From the NCBI GenBank assembly GCA_041399085.1, contig JAWKTM010000016.1:1-64000 (forward strand): a stretch of DNA of 64,000 nucleotides. Reading direction: 5' to 3'. The DNA comes from JAWKTM01 sp041399085 (lineage in GTDB: Bacteria > Planctomycetota > Planctomycetia > Pirellulales > Pirellulaceae). The notes below the pieces were generated by a model, which did not search any database, was not told where the DNA came from, and worked only from the letters and a program-made list of their open reading frames with translations. Positions 48,151-57,558 of this stretch are shown here, piece after piece; the stretch's first letter is position 1; each line of letters opens with the position of its first letter. The position numbers and the translations under genes were made by a program.

Positions 48151-48600
48151 CCCTCGTCTCCTCCACAGCCAAAACCTCGCCGCTCACTCCACCAGCATGC
48201 GGAACCACCGGCTCAAACCCCACCAACTCACTCGCCGGTCCTTCACCCAAACTATTCACACCTACCAACCAAAACTGATAACTCGTGCCGGGCAACAGGT
48301 CCTGACTGGACGACCGACACACTCACACCGATCGACTCGCCGGCCACCTCCGGCACGCCGCCCAGCATTTGGCGATAAGCCCGCAACGAAGTCGCTCGTG
48401 GTGGCATCGCATCGGTAAACAAACTCATCGTCACCTCATCAAACACCGCCCAGCGGCGGGCCCGGCAACTGATCGACGGGCGCACATTCACCGACGCCGG
48501 CTCGCTCAGCGGGCCCATTGCCCAAACTGTTTGGCGATACGCGAAACTGGTAGACCCCCGACGCCAGCCCGCTAGTCTCATAACGTCGGTCGTCGAAGTC
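48125..48600 (-). pseudogene. Remnant of a fibronectin type III protein
   Basis: Reading leftwards across frame changes gives two FN3-like segments. The first is ETSGLASGVYQFRVSPNSLG then SEPASVNVRP; the second is DLLPGTSYQFWLVGVNSLGE then GPASELVGFEPV, with the stop at 48125. The pattern 'GT.Y.FRV..NSLG.GP.SE' is the F and G strand signature of FN3. Frame breaks fall near 48515 and 48310. The N-terminus would have to lie on the far side of array A4 and was not recognised; an FN3 domain is for binding, not catalysis. Confidence 0.65.
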
Positions 48601-48603
48601 GCC

Positions 48604-48940
48604 TATTCCGCTCGTCGAACGGAGGTTTCCGCTGAGGCGAACGGTGTCTTCCGCTCGCGGAATGAGCCCTTCCGCTCGTCGAATGCCCCGTTCCGCTGCG
48701 GGAATCACCCGTTTATGGAGCGGAAGCCGCCATTCCGAGAGCGGAGCAGCCGATTTGCCGAGCGGAACGAGCCATTTGTCGACCGGAATGGCCAATTCGC
48801 CGAGCAGGCGAGGCATTCGCCAAGCGGAAGCAGCCTTGCCCACAGCGGAACGCCCCGCTTCGTGACCGGAAACGAGCATTCGCCGAGCGGAAGCGGCCAC
48901 TTCGCCAGCGGAACGGCCAATCTGACGCCCGGAACCGCCA
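48604..48940. repeat. Phased array A4: about sixteen 21-bp units, orientation flips mid-array
   Basis: ttccgc starts at 48606, 48627, 48649, 48670 and 48691. After about 48710 the complement (gagcgga or a variant such as gaccgga, cagcgga) recurs every 20-21 bp from 48719 to about 48927 (about eleven copies). The flip is the only break in phase (28 bp). The unit is approximately attcgccgagcggaacggcc, which keeps TTC and GAA ends as in array A3. It abuts the FN3 remnant on its 5' side. Confidence 0.85.
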
Positions 48941-48993
48941 GTCTTATCGCAGCACGACTCGCCAGCGGCCGACGCCCACTCGCTCACAGCCAC

Positions 48994-49375
48994 ACGGCCC
49001 GCTCTCCCAGCCAGTCCGCCCTCGCCGCAAGCCCGCCTCAGCCAACTCGGAAATCATCGCCCATCGCCCGAGCCCGCCTTGCCGTAGCGCGGCACCCCTG
49101 GCAGAACCGCTCGACCCAAGCCGTAACCCCCAATCGCTCACCCTCCAACAATCCACCAGCACACCATCAATCATTGCTGCCAGCCACGACTCAGGCCCCA
49201 AACATCCGCGCTTCATCGTCGCCACCCCGATAAAATCCACGCGAGTCCGTGATAAAAGTGTAAAAACCCGGAGTGACCCCGGTGATAAAACCCGCGATAA
49301 GAACATTATCCGGGGTAAACGCCAGGGCGATTAATTAAGTTACGTAGAGCATTCAGCCTAACATTGGAGTTTAGC
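48994..49375. other. Accessory-island intergenic DNA
   Basis: No gene could be supported. A short repeat with cgtgataaaa (cacgcgagtccgtgataaaa, then ggtgataaaa) occurs around 49240-49290. From about 49300 base composition becomes visibly richer in A and T, marking the left edge of an island. Confidence 0.4.
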
Positions 49376-49985
49376 TTGACAATCGAAGAAATTCGCGAAC
49401 TCACGCAAAGACGTACTGCGGAAACGCTCAAGAAACAGATCGACAAACGTACCGAAATTGGCTTCGGACGACGATTCTCACTTTCTAATTTACCAAGTCC
49501 TTGGGGTTAGCGATGAAGAAGGTCGCTTGATTGACGTTTATCAAAACAAAGAGAACGCGATTCACTTGTACAGTACGCTGGCTCGTTCCTTGAGAACGCC
49601 GCAAAAGCCTGCTTTCGCCACAAGTTTCCCGCGTCCGGAAGCCTCCGCCGTGCCAACCACGCAGAGGTCAACATAAAAACGTTTGAAATTGACTGCCAAG
49701 TCGACAAAGACGCGGCTGGAGATAAAATGGCGAGACGCGACCACAGATGGCGACCATATCACTAAGAGCACACGCGAATTCAAGCCATCGGCGATGCGGG
49801 GTTTCGCCCAATTCGCGTGATGTTCTGCTATCGAACAGATCACAAGCGATACGGATTCAGCAGACATCGAAACGCTGTATGATGGTGTCGGCGGCGAGTA
49901 TCACTTCGGTGACGCGGCTTGAAATACGTGAAATCAAGGACGGAGTAGACCTGCATGGAATCCTCAGAAAAATCGCCGCCGAAAA
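49376..49985 (+). pseudogene. ApaLI-like type II restriction endonuclease remnant
   Basis: From TTG 49376: MTIEEIRELTQRRTAETLKK, then in another frame DSHFLIYQVLGVSDEEGRLI followed by DVYQNKE; later KTFEIDCQVDKDA, EIKWRDATTDGDHITK (an FEID...EIKW arrangement fitting a PD-(D/E)xK site), QAIGDAGFRPIRVMF, and TLYDGVGGEYHFGDAA near the C-terminus. This order matches my memory of ApaLI-family enzymes (recognition GTGCAC), but I could not search. At least four frame breaks. The methyltransferase remnant follows directly, which supports a restriction-modification pair. Confidence 0.6.
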
Positions 49986-50004
49986 TATGTCCAACCACAG
50001 CTTG

Positions 50005-51140
50005 ATGAAGTGCTTCAAGGTGATTGCAAGGACAATGATAAGCATTGCCCCGACGGCTCGGTCGACCCTAATCTACCTCGACCCCCCTTTCTTGACGCCA
50101 AAGCGGCACAATCCACAAATCGTGAACGCTCGAAAACTTTTGCGTTTGATGATCTGGCGGAGCTCTCATCACGAATACGCGGAATTCATTCACCAGCGTG
50201 TAAGCCAATGCCATCCGAGTGCTGAAAAACACAGGCTCAATTTATTTTCACTGCGACAGAAAATGCGATTCACATTGCGAGGGCGGTATTGGATGATGTA
50301 TTTGGGGCGGATCGATTGCGATCTAAATTTGGCTGGGCCTATCGACGTTGGTCAAACAGCAAAAACGGTCTTCTTGCATCGCACCAGAACATTCTTTATT
50401 ACACGAGGTGAGGATTTCACTTTCAATCAGATGTTCACTGATTACTCGCCGTCAGCAAACGTCGATCAGATTCTTCAGCAACGTGCTAGAGACGCACACG
50501 GAAAATCGATATACAGACGCAATGAGGAAGGAACTGTATTTCAAACGGAACAAAAAATGGCGTTCCCCTTGGTGACGTATGGGACATTCCGTATCTAAAT
50601 CCGAAAGCAAATGAGCGCGTCGGATACCCAACTCAAAAGCCAATTCTGCTTCTTGAGAGAATTATTGAACTAAGTACCAACACTGGCGATATTGTTCTTG
50701 ATCCATTTTTGTGGCAGCGGGACTTCGCTGGTGGCGGCAACTTTATCGGATCGTCGTTTTATTGGAATTGATATTGCGTCGGATGCGTGCCAGTTGTCTA
50801 GGTCACGATTGGGTCACAGCCGAAAAACTGAATCGACTTTGTTGGAATCCGGTCGAGAATCATATGTAAACGTTGACGCTCAACTGCTTCAATGCCTTTT
50901 CTGGTAGCAAGTACGTTCCGTTCAGCGAAACAAAGGGTGACGCGATTTATTAATGCCAAACCGCCAAAGCGCTGTTGCAGCTGTGCGTGTCCAACGGCAA
51001 TATGAGACCATCAGTGAAGCGGCCAACGCACTTATTGCGGTATCTTCAAGGGAAAAATGCACTTTTTTGATCCTGATAAGAACGAGATTTGTTCCGACGC
51101 TATTTGACGATGATGAAGTGCCAGCAGACGTTCATGATTG
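50005..51140 (+). pseudogene. DNA adenine/cytosine-N4 methyltransferase remnant
   Basis: Pieces over several frames: VLQGDCKD, DGSVD, LIYLDPPF (catalytic DPPF motif), NRERSKTFAFDDL, EYAEFIHQRVSQCH, then FTFNQMFTDYSPSANVDQIL, YPTQKPILLLERIIELSTNT and finally DPFCGSGTSLVAATLSDRRF with IGIDIASDACQLSRSRL (SAM-binding FxGxG). The order DPPF then FCGSG is that of the beta-class amino-methyltransferases. A C-terminal extension reads AVAAVRVQRQYETISEAANA. The ruined frames mean no active enzyme could be made as the sequence stands. Confidence 0.75.
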
Positions 51141-51248
51141 ACTCGGCTGGATTCGCAATCAATCAGGTGATCGGCTCACTGCAACGGAAATGCATGTCAC
51201 AAGGGTGAGCGTGCGGACTGGCAATGATTGAATGACTAGTAAACTTAG

Positions 51249-51470
51249 GGCATGCTGGTAAATGCCCGCAAGCTATTGCGGAGTTCAACTTGCCGCAATC
51301 CAAGTGCGAGAATCTGGATTCCCGGTGTCCTTGCGTTTGGCGGGCGGACTGAATCTGGGACAAGCAGCGTGCTGCTGATCGGTCGAGTCGCCAGTTGTTT
51401 CAATCAAATGACTCCCACCCGCCAAATCCGGACTTACTCGGATTCTTTTGTCTGGGCCTGCAACCTGACA
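51249..51470. repeat. Diverged repeat, copy 1
   Basis: Shares with copy 2 (52307-52520) the blocks gggcatgctg, cttgccgca, gtccaagt-type, gagaatct-gattcccggtgt, gactgaatctgggacaagca (copy 2: ctgaatgggacaagca) and ctcccacccgccaaa, then ggatTctttt. About 220 bp, same orientation. Not seen elsewhere in the window. Confidence 0.65.
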
Positions 51471-51529
51471 ACTAACGGGGCAGTGATCAGTGAAAAGTCT
51501 TTACATCACCCAAACACTCAGCAGCGTGC

Positions 51530-51929
51530 TTTACCCCGTTTTTAGGTTCGGGTTGTCGGCGATGCTCATACTGACCAATGTGTAGCGGGCAGTATCTTCG
51601 TCCTGCCGCAGGCCTTCGCCCACAAGCTCCCAATCTTTTTCTGCTGGTGCTTTCCATCCTTCAGGTGCTATTAGCTTGGATGCTCCTCCTGCTATTTGCG
51701 TATTCCTGTCTTCGCCTAAAGGTCACTGCACGTTTTTGAGCATCTTGTAATCAGCGAAATTGCCATACAGCGCACTGTGTCGTATGACGACCATGTCGAG
51801 ATCGAGCTCATCGCCAAAGAAGCATTGTTTTTCGCGCGACTGCGGTGCGGAATGGCTGCCGCTTCGGAAAAGAAATCTCTTCCTGTTGCCGTCGACGCTC
51901 GCCGAAATTCCAGCTTTGTGGAGATTCAA
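51530..51929 (-). pseudogene. Unidentified coding fragment (two frames)
   Basis: Reading leftwards, FFGDELDLDMVVIRHSALYG and NFADYKMLKNVQ join by a frame change to LGEDRNTQIAGGASKLIAPE, then GWKAPAEKDWELVGEGLRQD and TARYTLVSMSIADNPNLKTG before a stop. The amino-acid pattern is clearly protein-like. The ending weakly recalls phage terminase-type 'T..SI.DNPNL' segments, but I cannot assign a family. Confidence 0.4.
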
Positions 51930-52306
51930 CTGCTGCGAACGAAATGCCCTCGCCTCGCTGCGGCAATCCCGCGATCGGTGGTGGCCGCGGATGTACTATT
52001 GGAAGCGGTGCTCAACGAGGATCTGATGAACGATCTCGATCAGACCCGGTGCGGCGGCGAATCGGGTTAGAGCCATCCTTTCAGGACGCCCACCCGGCAC
52101 CGCCGGACATGCGGTCCGCATCCGGCAGTTTGGCTGAAGGTGGGCAAGCGATGCCCAGAGAGTCTTCAGACTGGGTAACCCGTGTTCTTGCAGCCACGCA
52201 TTGGTCATCCCAACTCCGCTGCAATGATTTTCGCTCTGTGCCAGAGCGGCACTTGCCTGCGAGCGTGGCGGTGGCTTGGCGACGCGGCTTGCCCAGGAAA
52301 CGTAGG

Positions 52307-52520
52307 GCATGCTGTGCATGCCGCACGCTTCGCTTGCCGCAGTTAGCTTTGCCGCGTCCAAGTACGAGAATCTTGATTCCCGGTGTCTGCGTTGGTGGGC
52401 GTTCTGAATGGGACAAGCAGCCCCCATGCGGCTACAATCACAGGTCGGAGCCGCCAGTTGTCGTAACAAGCTCCCACCCGCCAAACCTCCGGACTTTCAT
52501 GGATTCTTTAGCCAGCAGCA
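52307..52520. repeat. Diverged repeat, copy 2
   Basis: Partner of 51249-51470: gggcatgctgtgcatgcc, cttgccgca, tccaagtacgagaatcttga, ttcccggtgt, gggacaagcagc, cgccagttg and ctcccacccgccaaacctcc. Confidence 0.65.
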
Positions 52521-53674
52521 GGGTTTCCGCATTGAAGTTCGTGCATCTATCCACACAGCCGAAGATCGCACGCGTCAAACGGAATGGAATCCGCCTTGGC
52601 CGGGGTCGCCGTGGCAAAGGCGTTTTGCCAGTTCCGTTGATGTGATATTTGGCGTCTTTCATTCTCGACGCAAAGACACTGTCTTTGAGGCTAACCCGTT
52701 CATCTGCATTGCTTTGGCACTGGCTCTCGACGTTGAGCCATCGTCATCGAAATCTTGCGGCAGTCACTTTCAAGACGTCTGCGGATCATTGGCCAGCGAC
52801 TCTGTACATCGAACTGAGACCGGCAATTGGCACCAGGTGGCTTGAAAGGCCGAATCACCGGGCATCAAGATTGAAGATGAAGACCTAACGTTCGTCCGTG
52901 ATGCTCACCAACAACAATGCATTGCGGATCTCAAAGTGACTCTCGATACCCCAGCCAGTCTCGGCAGCTTATTGCACGCGGCGCAGTCTGGACTCGACGT
53001 GGGATCGTTACGACGAAACCATCGAAGTCGTATTGCCCGCGCCCGTGCGGCCTGACTTGATTACTCAAATTACTCCGCTGTATCGTACAAGAACAAAGAG
53101 TTCAAACAAGATCGCCAGCGTCAATCTGAAGCTGGTTAACAAATCAAGAAGTTAAATTGCTGCGTGGCTACGGTGACAAGGTTGATGCGGAAAGGGATTG
53201 GATGGCGCGGGGCGGAAGCTGGCCGAGAGTCAGCCAGTATCTAAGCGCCTCTCTGGCACACGGCAAGGTGGGCTAGAATTCTTTGGCCGGACGCGAATCC
53301 GACGGCAGACGCTTTTTCAAAGGTTGTGGAGATTGAACTGTGATTACAACAAATACCAGACATGAGAACGCCCAGTCTGAACTCCCGCGATCTGCAAAAT
53401 CGACTTGAGACGCTTCAGCGTGACCATCCGATGGTGAAGGGGTTTTACGAGGCTGGCATCCCGTAAGCTGATCGCCAGGCTTAACGAGGAGTTGGCCGTA
53501 TACGAGGGCAGCGAGGAAGCCCGCTCGTCACCGTCAAGCTGAACGCATCTTTGGAATACTCCGCCTTGTCGGAGCTTTCTTTCTCCATCTCGCTGGACTG
53601 GGCCCTCGAAACACCTCGCATGTTATAGATCAACCCTGGACCAATTTCGACGGTCAATCAGATCGTTGATCCAC
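52521..53674. other. Degenerate region with unassigned coding debris
   Basis: Protein-like fragments occur on the + strand but none is long or assignable. Examples are DHWPATLYIELRPAIGTRWL and, after a shift, EDLTFVRDAHQQQCIADLKV at about 52770-52960; and LNSRDLQNRLETLQRDHPMV near 53380-53450. A hairpin (ctccgccttgtcggag followed by ctttcttt) at about 53555 might be a terminator. No intact gene is supported over this 1.1 kb. Confidence 0.4.
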
Positions 53675-54667
53675 TCACGGCTTTAGCACGATCTTGCCTG
53701 CCAGCGTTTGTTGCTTGTGCAGCGTGTTGTTCTCTTGCAGCCGATGGGCTTCGGCGGCTTCGGACAGCGGCAGGGTTTTCGAGATGTTTGCCTTCAGCTT
53801 GCCTTCCGCCAGCCAGCGACTGATATCGTCAGCACACGCTCGTTGCTCGTCCGGCGTGGCTTTGAACATGACAAAGCCGTGTAGCGAGCAGCCTTTTACA
53901 TAGAACGGGCCGACCGGAAACGGGGGACGCGCGTCGCGGCCGGCCATCAGCACCACACGACCTCGCTCGCCGAGATACGAGACGATCTTGTCGAAGTCGG
54001 GCTCGCGAACGGTCTCCCAATACACGTTCACGCCGGAGGGTGCGAATTGTTTCACCGCTTCGCCCACATCTTGCGTTTTGTAATTCACGGCCGCTTCCGC
54101 GCCGATCTCGCGGCACGCCGCCGCTTTCTCGTCCGAGCCGGCGGTGGCGATCACACGAGCGCCGGCTGCCCGAGCCATCTGTACGACCATCGAGCCCACG
54201 CCGCCGCTGCCTCCGTTGACGAACAACGTTTCGCCGGCTTGAATCCGGGCTTCGCGGAATAGACCGAGATGAGCCGTAATGCCGACCAAAGCACAGGCCG
54301 CAACGGCTTCGTCGGAAACGGCGTCCGGCGTTTTGTAGAGCCAGCATTCATCGACGGCACAGTATTCGGCGAACGTCCCTTGCCGTCCGATGAGTCCTTG
54401 GTTCGAGCCCCAAACGCGATCGCCGACCGCCAGATGCCGCACCTCGGGACCGACCTGTTCGACCGTGCCCGCCAAATCGCATCCGATGATGAACGGTTTG
54501 GGCAATTCCCAATAATTCGCTCCGTTGCGGATGTACGTGTCGATCGGATTAACGGCCACCGCGCCGACCTTCACCAAGACTTGCGAACCGGAGATCGTCG
54601 GCTGCGGCACGTCGCCGAACTGGATGTTTTCGGGCGGACCGGTTTGTTCGATGTAAGCGGCTTTCAT
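53675..54667 (-). CDS. Zinc-free NADPH:quinone oxidoreductase-like (MDR superfamily)
   Basis: 330 residues from ATG 54667. MDR fold with GroES-like N-terminus (NPIDTYIRNGANYWELPKPF then IIGCDLAGTVE) and Rossmann motif GGSGGVGSMVVQMARAAGA. It lacks the Cys/His pattern of zinc alcohol dehydrogenases, as expected for quinone oxidoreductases (Qor type). Likely reduces quinones or enones with NADPH in the cytosol. Stands at the right edge of the island. Confidence 0.9.
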   Translation of the reverse strand: MKAAYIEQTGPPENIQFGDVPQPTISGSQVLVKVGAVAVNPIDTYIRNGANYWELPKPFIIGCDLAGTVEQVGPEVRHLAVGDRVWGSNQGLIGRQGTFAEYCAVDECWLYKTPDAVSDEAVAACALVGITAHLGLFREARIQAGETLFVNGGSGGVGSMVVQMARAAGARVIATAGSDEKAAACREIGAEAAVNYKTQDVGEAVKQFAPSGVNVYWETVREPDFDKIVSYLGERGRVVLMAGRDARPPFPVGPFYVKGCSLHGFVMFKATPDEQRACADDISRWLAEGKLKANISKTLPLSEAAEAHRLQENNTLHKQQTLAGKIVLKP

Positions 54668-54879
54668 CTGGCATTCTCCCGAGTAGGTGATTACTTTCGG
54701 TCGTATCTTAGGCCGGTCGATTCGAGCCGCCTAGGGAATGTGGTGGCTTGGCCGAACCGTGGGCCGATCCCCGTGGCCGCCGCGAATGGCGTTCCGGCGG
54801 TTCCACGAAACGAAGCTTGATGCAGCCACCATTCCGCCCTGTCACCAATCCAATTCGCTCCCACCCGTGAGAGACTTCC

Positions 54880-55992
54880 ATGAAGCCCGTGTTCCACCAA
54901 ATCGTGGCCCGATTCGCCTGCCCGCTGCTGTTCATTGCCGCATGCGGGGCAGTCACGCCCGCCGTCTTGGCCGCGCCGCCGCGGATCGAAACCGTTGCCG
55001 GTTCCGGCAAGCCGGAGAATAACGGCGACGAAGGGCCGGCGCTCGAAATCAATGTGGGCGATCCGTTTGGTGTCGAGATCGGTCCGGACGGAGCGCTCTA
55101 CATTTGCGAAGTTCGGAATCACCGCGTGCGCCGTTTGGATCGCCAGACCGGCCAGCTTACGACCGTTGCGGGCACGGGCGAGATGGGTTACAGCGGCGAT
55201 GGCGGCCCGGCGGTAAAAGCCAAGCTGAACGAACCGTATGAGATTCGTTTTGACGAGGCCGGTAATATGTTCTTCGTGGAAATGAAGAACCATGTCGTGC
55301 GTCGGGTGGATGCCAAGACCGGCATGATTTCGACCGTGGCAGGCACGGGCAAGGCGGGCTACGGCGGCGACGGCGGTCCGGCCACAAACGCCCAGTTTCA
55401 ACAACCTCACAGCATCGCGTTGGATGGGCATGGCGGGCTGTACATCGCCGATATCGGCAATCACCGCATTCGTCGCGTCGATCTGAAAACGGGCCAAGTC
55501 GAATCGATCGCCGGCAGCCGCGAACGACGTTTGCCGGTCGACGGCCAAGTCGCTCGGGACAATCCGGTCTTAGGCCCCCGAGCGTTGTTCATCCAGGGAG
55601 ACACCATGTGGATCGCGCTCCGCGAAGGCCACAGTGTGTGGAAGATGGACTTGAAAGAAGGCAAGTGGCAACATGTGTCTGGCACCGGCAAGTCGGGCTA
55701 CACGGGCGATGGCGGCCCCGCGGCCAAGGCTACCTATAACGGTCCCAAAGGAATCGCCTTGGGGCCCGACGGCAACGTGTATGTGGTGGATACCGAAAAC
55801 CATGCGATTCGGCGGATCGATCTTTCCAACAACACCGTCGATACCGTCGCGGGCGGTCGGCGGGGCGGGGCAGGGGACGGCGGCCCGGCTACCGATGCCG
55901 GGATGGATCGTCCGCATGGTGTTTGTCTGGATGCGACTGGCGCGATCTATATTGGCGACACGCTGAATCATCGCGTGCGCCGAGTGAAGTAG
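54880..55992 (+). CDS. Exported NHL-repeat beta-propeller protein
   Basis: 370 residues from ATG 54880. Signal peptide FHQIVARFACPLLFIAACGA-like (ending near VLAAP), then six or so NHL repeats, each with a form of 'AVGGPDGALYICEVRNHRVRR' such as GLYIADIGNHRIRRVDLKTG and NVYVVDTENHAIRRIDL, interleaved with SGDGGPA-type loops (GYSGDGGPAVKA, YGGDGGPATNA, YTGDGGPAAKA). A ring-shaped binding scaffold in the periplasm; no catalytic residues seen. Confidence 0.88.
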   Translation: MKPVFHQIVARFACPLLFIAACGAVTPAVLAAPPRIETVAGSGKPENNGDEGPALEINVGDPFGVEIGPDGALYICEVRNHRVRRLDRQTGQLTTVAGTGEMGYSGDGGPAVKAKLNEPYEIRFDEAGNMFFVEMKNHVVRRVDAKTGMISTVAGTGKAGYGGDGGPATNAQFQQPHSIALDGHGGLYIADIGNHRIRRVDLKTGQVESIAGSRERRLPVDGQVARDNPVLGPRALFIQGDTMWIALREGHSVWKMDLKEGKWQHVSGTGKSGYTGDGGPAAKATYNGPKGIALGPDGNVYVVDTENHAIRRIDLSNNTVDTVAGGRRGGAGDGGPATDAGMDRPHGVCLDATGAIYIGDTLNHRVRRVK

Positions 55993-56068
55993 CCGCGGAT
56001 TCGTTGGCAACGGAATTCGGTCACGCGATCACACATGGCTTGGCAGTGTGTGTTGCGTGTCTCCGTGT

Positions 56069-57556
56069 TTATGCCAACAGCTTTTCAACGACCTTGCCGC
56101 CTTGATCGGTCAGCCGCACATTTAATCCTTTGTAACGGTGTGAGAGCCGCAGGTGATCGAAGCCGAATAGGTGCAAAATAGTTGCGTGAAGGTCGTTGAT
56201 GTGAACCGGATCCTCGACCGGCGACCAACCGATGTCGTCGGTCTTGCCGAGCACTTGGCCGCCGCGAATTCCGCCGCCGGCCATCCAGAGGCTGAAGGCA
56301 TAAGGATGGTGGTCGCGGCCCGTGTTTTGTTTGTTGCCGCCGCGATTCTCGGCCAGTGGAGTGCGGCCGAACTCGCCGGCGCAGATCACCAGCGTCTCGT
56401 CCAGCATCCCGCGCTGCTTCAAGTCTTGGACAAGTGCCGCGACGGGCTGGTCCAACATGCCGGCGTTATAAGAAATCTCATCATCCAGATTACTATGATG
56501 ATCCCAAGAAGCATGCATGAGCGTCACACAGCGCACGCCACGCTCGACCAATCGCCGAGCCAGCAGGCAATTCTTTGAGAACTGATTATAAACGTCCGCC
56601 CCGCCGCCTCGGAAATTCGTTTTCTCCGGCTCTTTGCGTCCGACGCCGTAAGCGTCCAACGTCGGTTGCGATTCGCCAGCCAGATCGATTAGTTCCGGCG
56701 CCGCCGACTGCATGCGAAAGGCCAATTCATAGGAGTTCAGGCGGCTCGCGATTTCCGGGTCGCCGAATTGTTGATAGTGCTCGCCGTTTAGTTCACGCAG
56801 CGCGTCGAGCCCCAACTGTTGCATCTCGGGCGTCACGCCGGGCGGGCTGTTCAGATTCAACACCGGCTCGCCTTGGCTCCGAAACACCACGCCTTGATAA
56901 GTCGACGGGAAAAAGCCGCTGGTCCAATTCGACACGCCGCCACTGCTGCCGCGGCCGGCGGTAAGCACCACATAGCCGGGGAGATTCTCGGATTCGCTTC
57001 CCAATCCATAAGTCAACCAGGAACCGAGACTGGGGCGACCAAAACGCGGGACGCCGGTTGTCATCATCAATTGGGCCGGGTGATGGTTGAACGCGTCCGT
57101 GTGCATCGACCGAATCAAAGCGATGTCGTTGGCACAGGAGCCGACATGCGGCAGTAGATCACACAATTCCATCCCGCATTCGCCATACGGTGTGAATTTT
57201 CGCGGGCTTCCCATCAATACGGCGGATTCCTTCTTGATGAAGGCAAACCGCACGTTCTCGGTCATCTCGGCCGGTAGCGGTTGGTTATGCTTTTCCGCCA
57301 GCACGGGCTTGGGGTCGTAGAGATCAATGTGACTGGGCGCGCCGGCCAGGAAGACGAAGATGCACGCCTTCGCTTTGGGAGCGAAATGCGGCGGCTTGGG
57401 GGCGAGCGGATCGTGGCTGCGATCCACGTTGTCGGCCGCCAACAATCCGTCGCGAGCCAATAAGGACGCCAACGCCACTCCGCCCAGTCCGCTGGCCGAA
57501 CTGGCAAAGAAGTCGCGCCGAGCCTGCTGAAACTGGGGCTTGGAAAATGGAAACAT
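56069..57556 (-). CDS. DUF1501 domain-containing exported protein
   Basis: 495 residues from ATG 57556. N-terminus ARRDFFASSASGLGGVALAS is a Tat-like signal (RRDFF). DUF1501 features: KACIFVFLAGAPSHIDLYDP, SMHTDAFNHHPAQLMMTTGV, GSWLTYGLGSESENLPGYV, CAGEFGRTPLAENR and GRDHHPYAFSLWMAGGGIRG, an alkaline-phosphatase-like (sulfatase-superfamily) metal-binding arrangement. DUF1501 proteins are very abundant in planctomycetes; the substrate is untested. The upstream DUF1549/DUF1553 gene ends two bases before its start, so they form one operon. Confidence 0.93.
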   Translation of the reverse strand: MFPFSKPQFQQARRDFFASSASGLGGVALASLLARDGLLAADNVDRSHDPLAPKPPHFAPKAKACIFVFLAGAPSHIDLYDPKPVLAEKHNQPLPAEMTENVRFAFIKKESAVLMGSPRKFTPYGECGMELCDLLPHVGSCANDIALIRSMHTDAFNHHPAQLMMTTGVPRFGRPSLGSWLTYGLGSESENLPGYVVLTAGRGSSGGVSNWTSGFFPSTYQGVVFRSQGEPVLNLNSPPGVTPEMQQLGLDALRELNGEHYQQFGDPEIASRLNSYELAFRMQSAAPELIDLAGESQPTLDAYGVGRKEPEKTNFRGGGADVYNQFSKNCLLARRLVERGVRCVTLMHASWDHHSNLDDEISYNAGMLDQPVAALVQDLKQRGMLDETLVICAGEFGRTPLAENRGGNKQNTGRDHHPYAFSLWMAGGGIRGGQVLGKTDDIGWSPVEDPVHINDLHATILHLFGFDHLRLSHRYKGLNVRLTDQGGKVVEKLLA

Positions 57557-57558
57557 GG

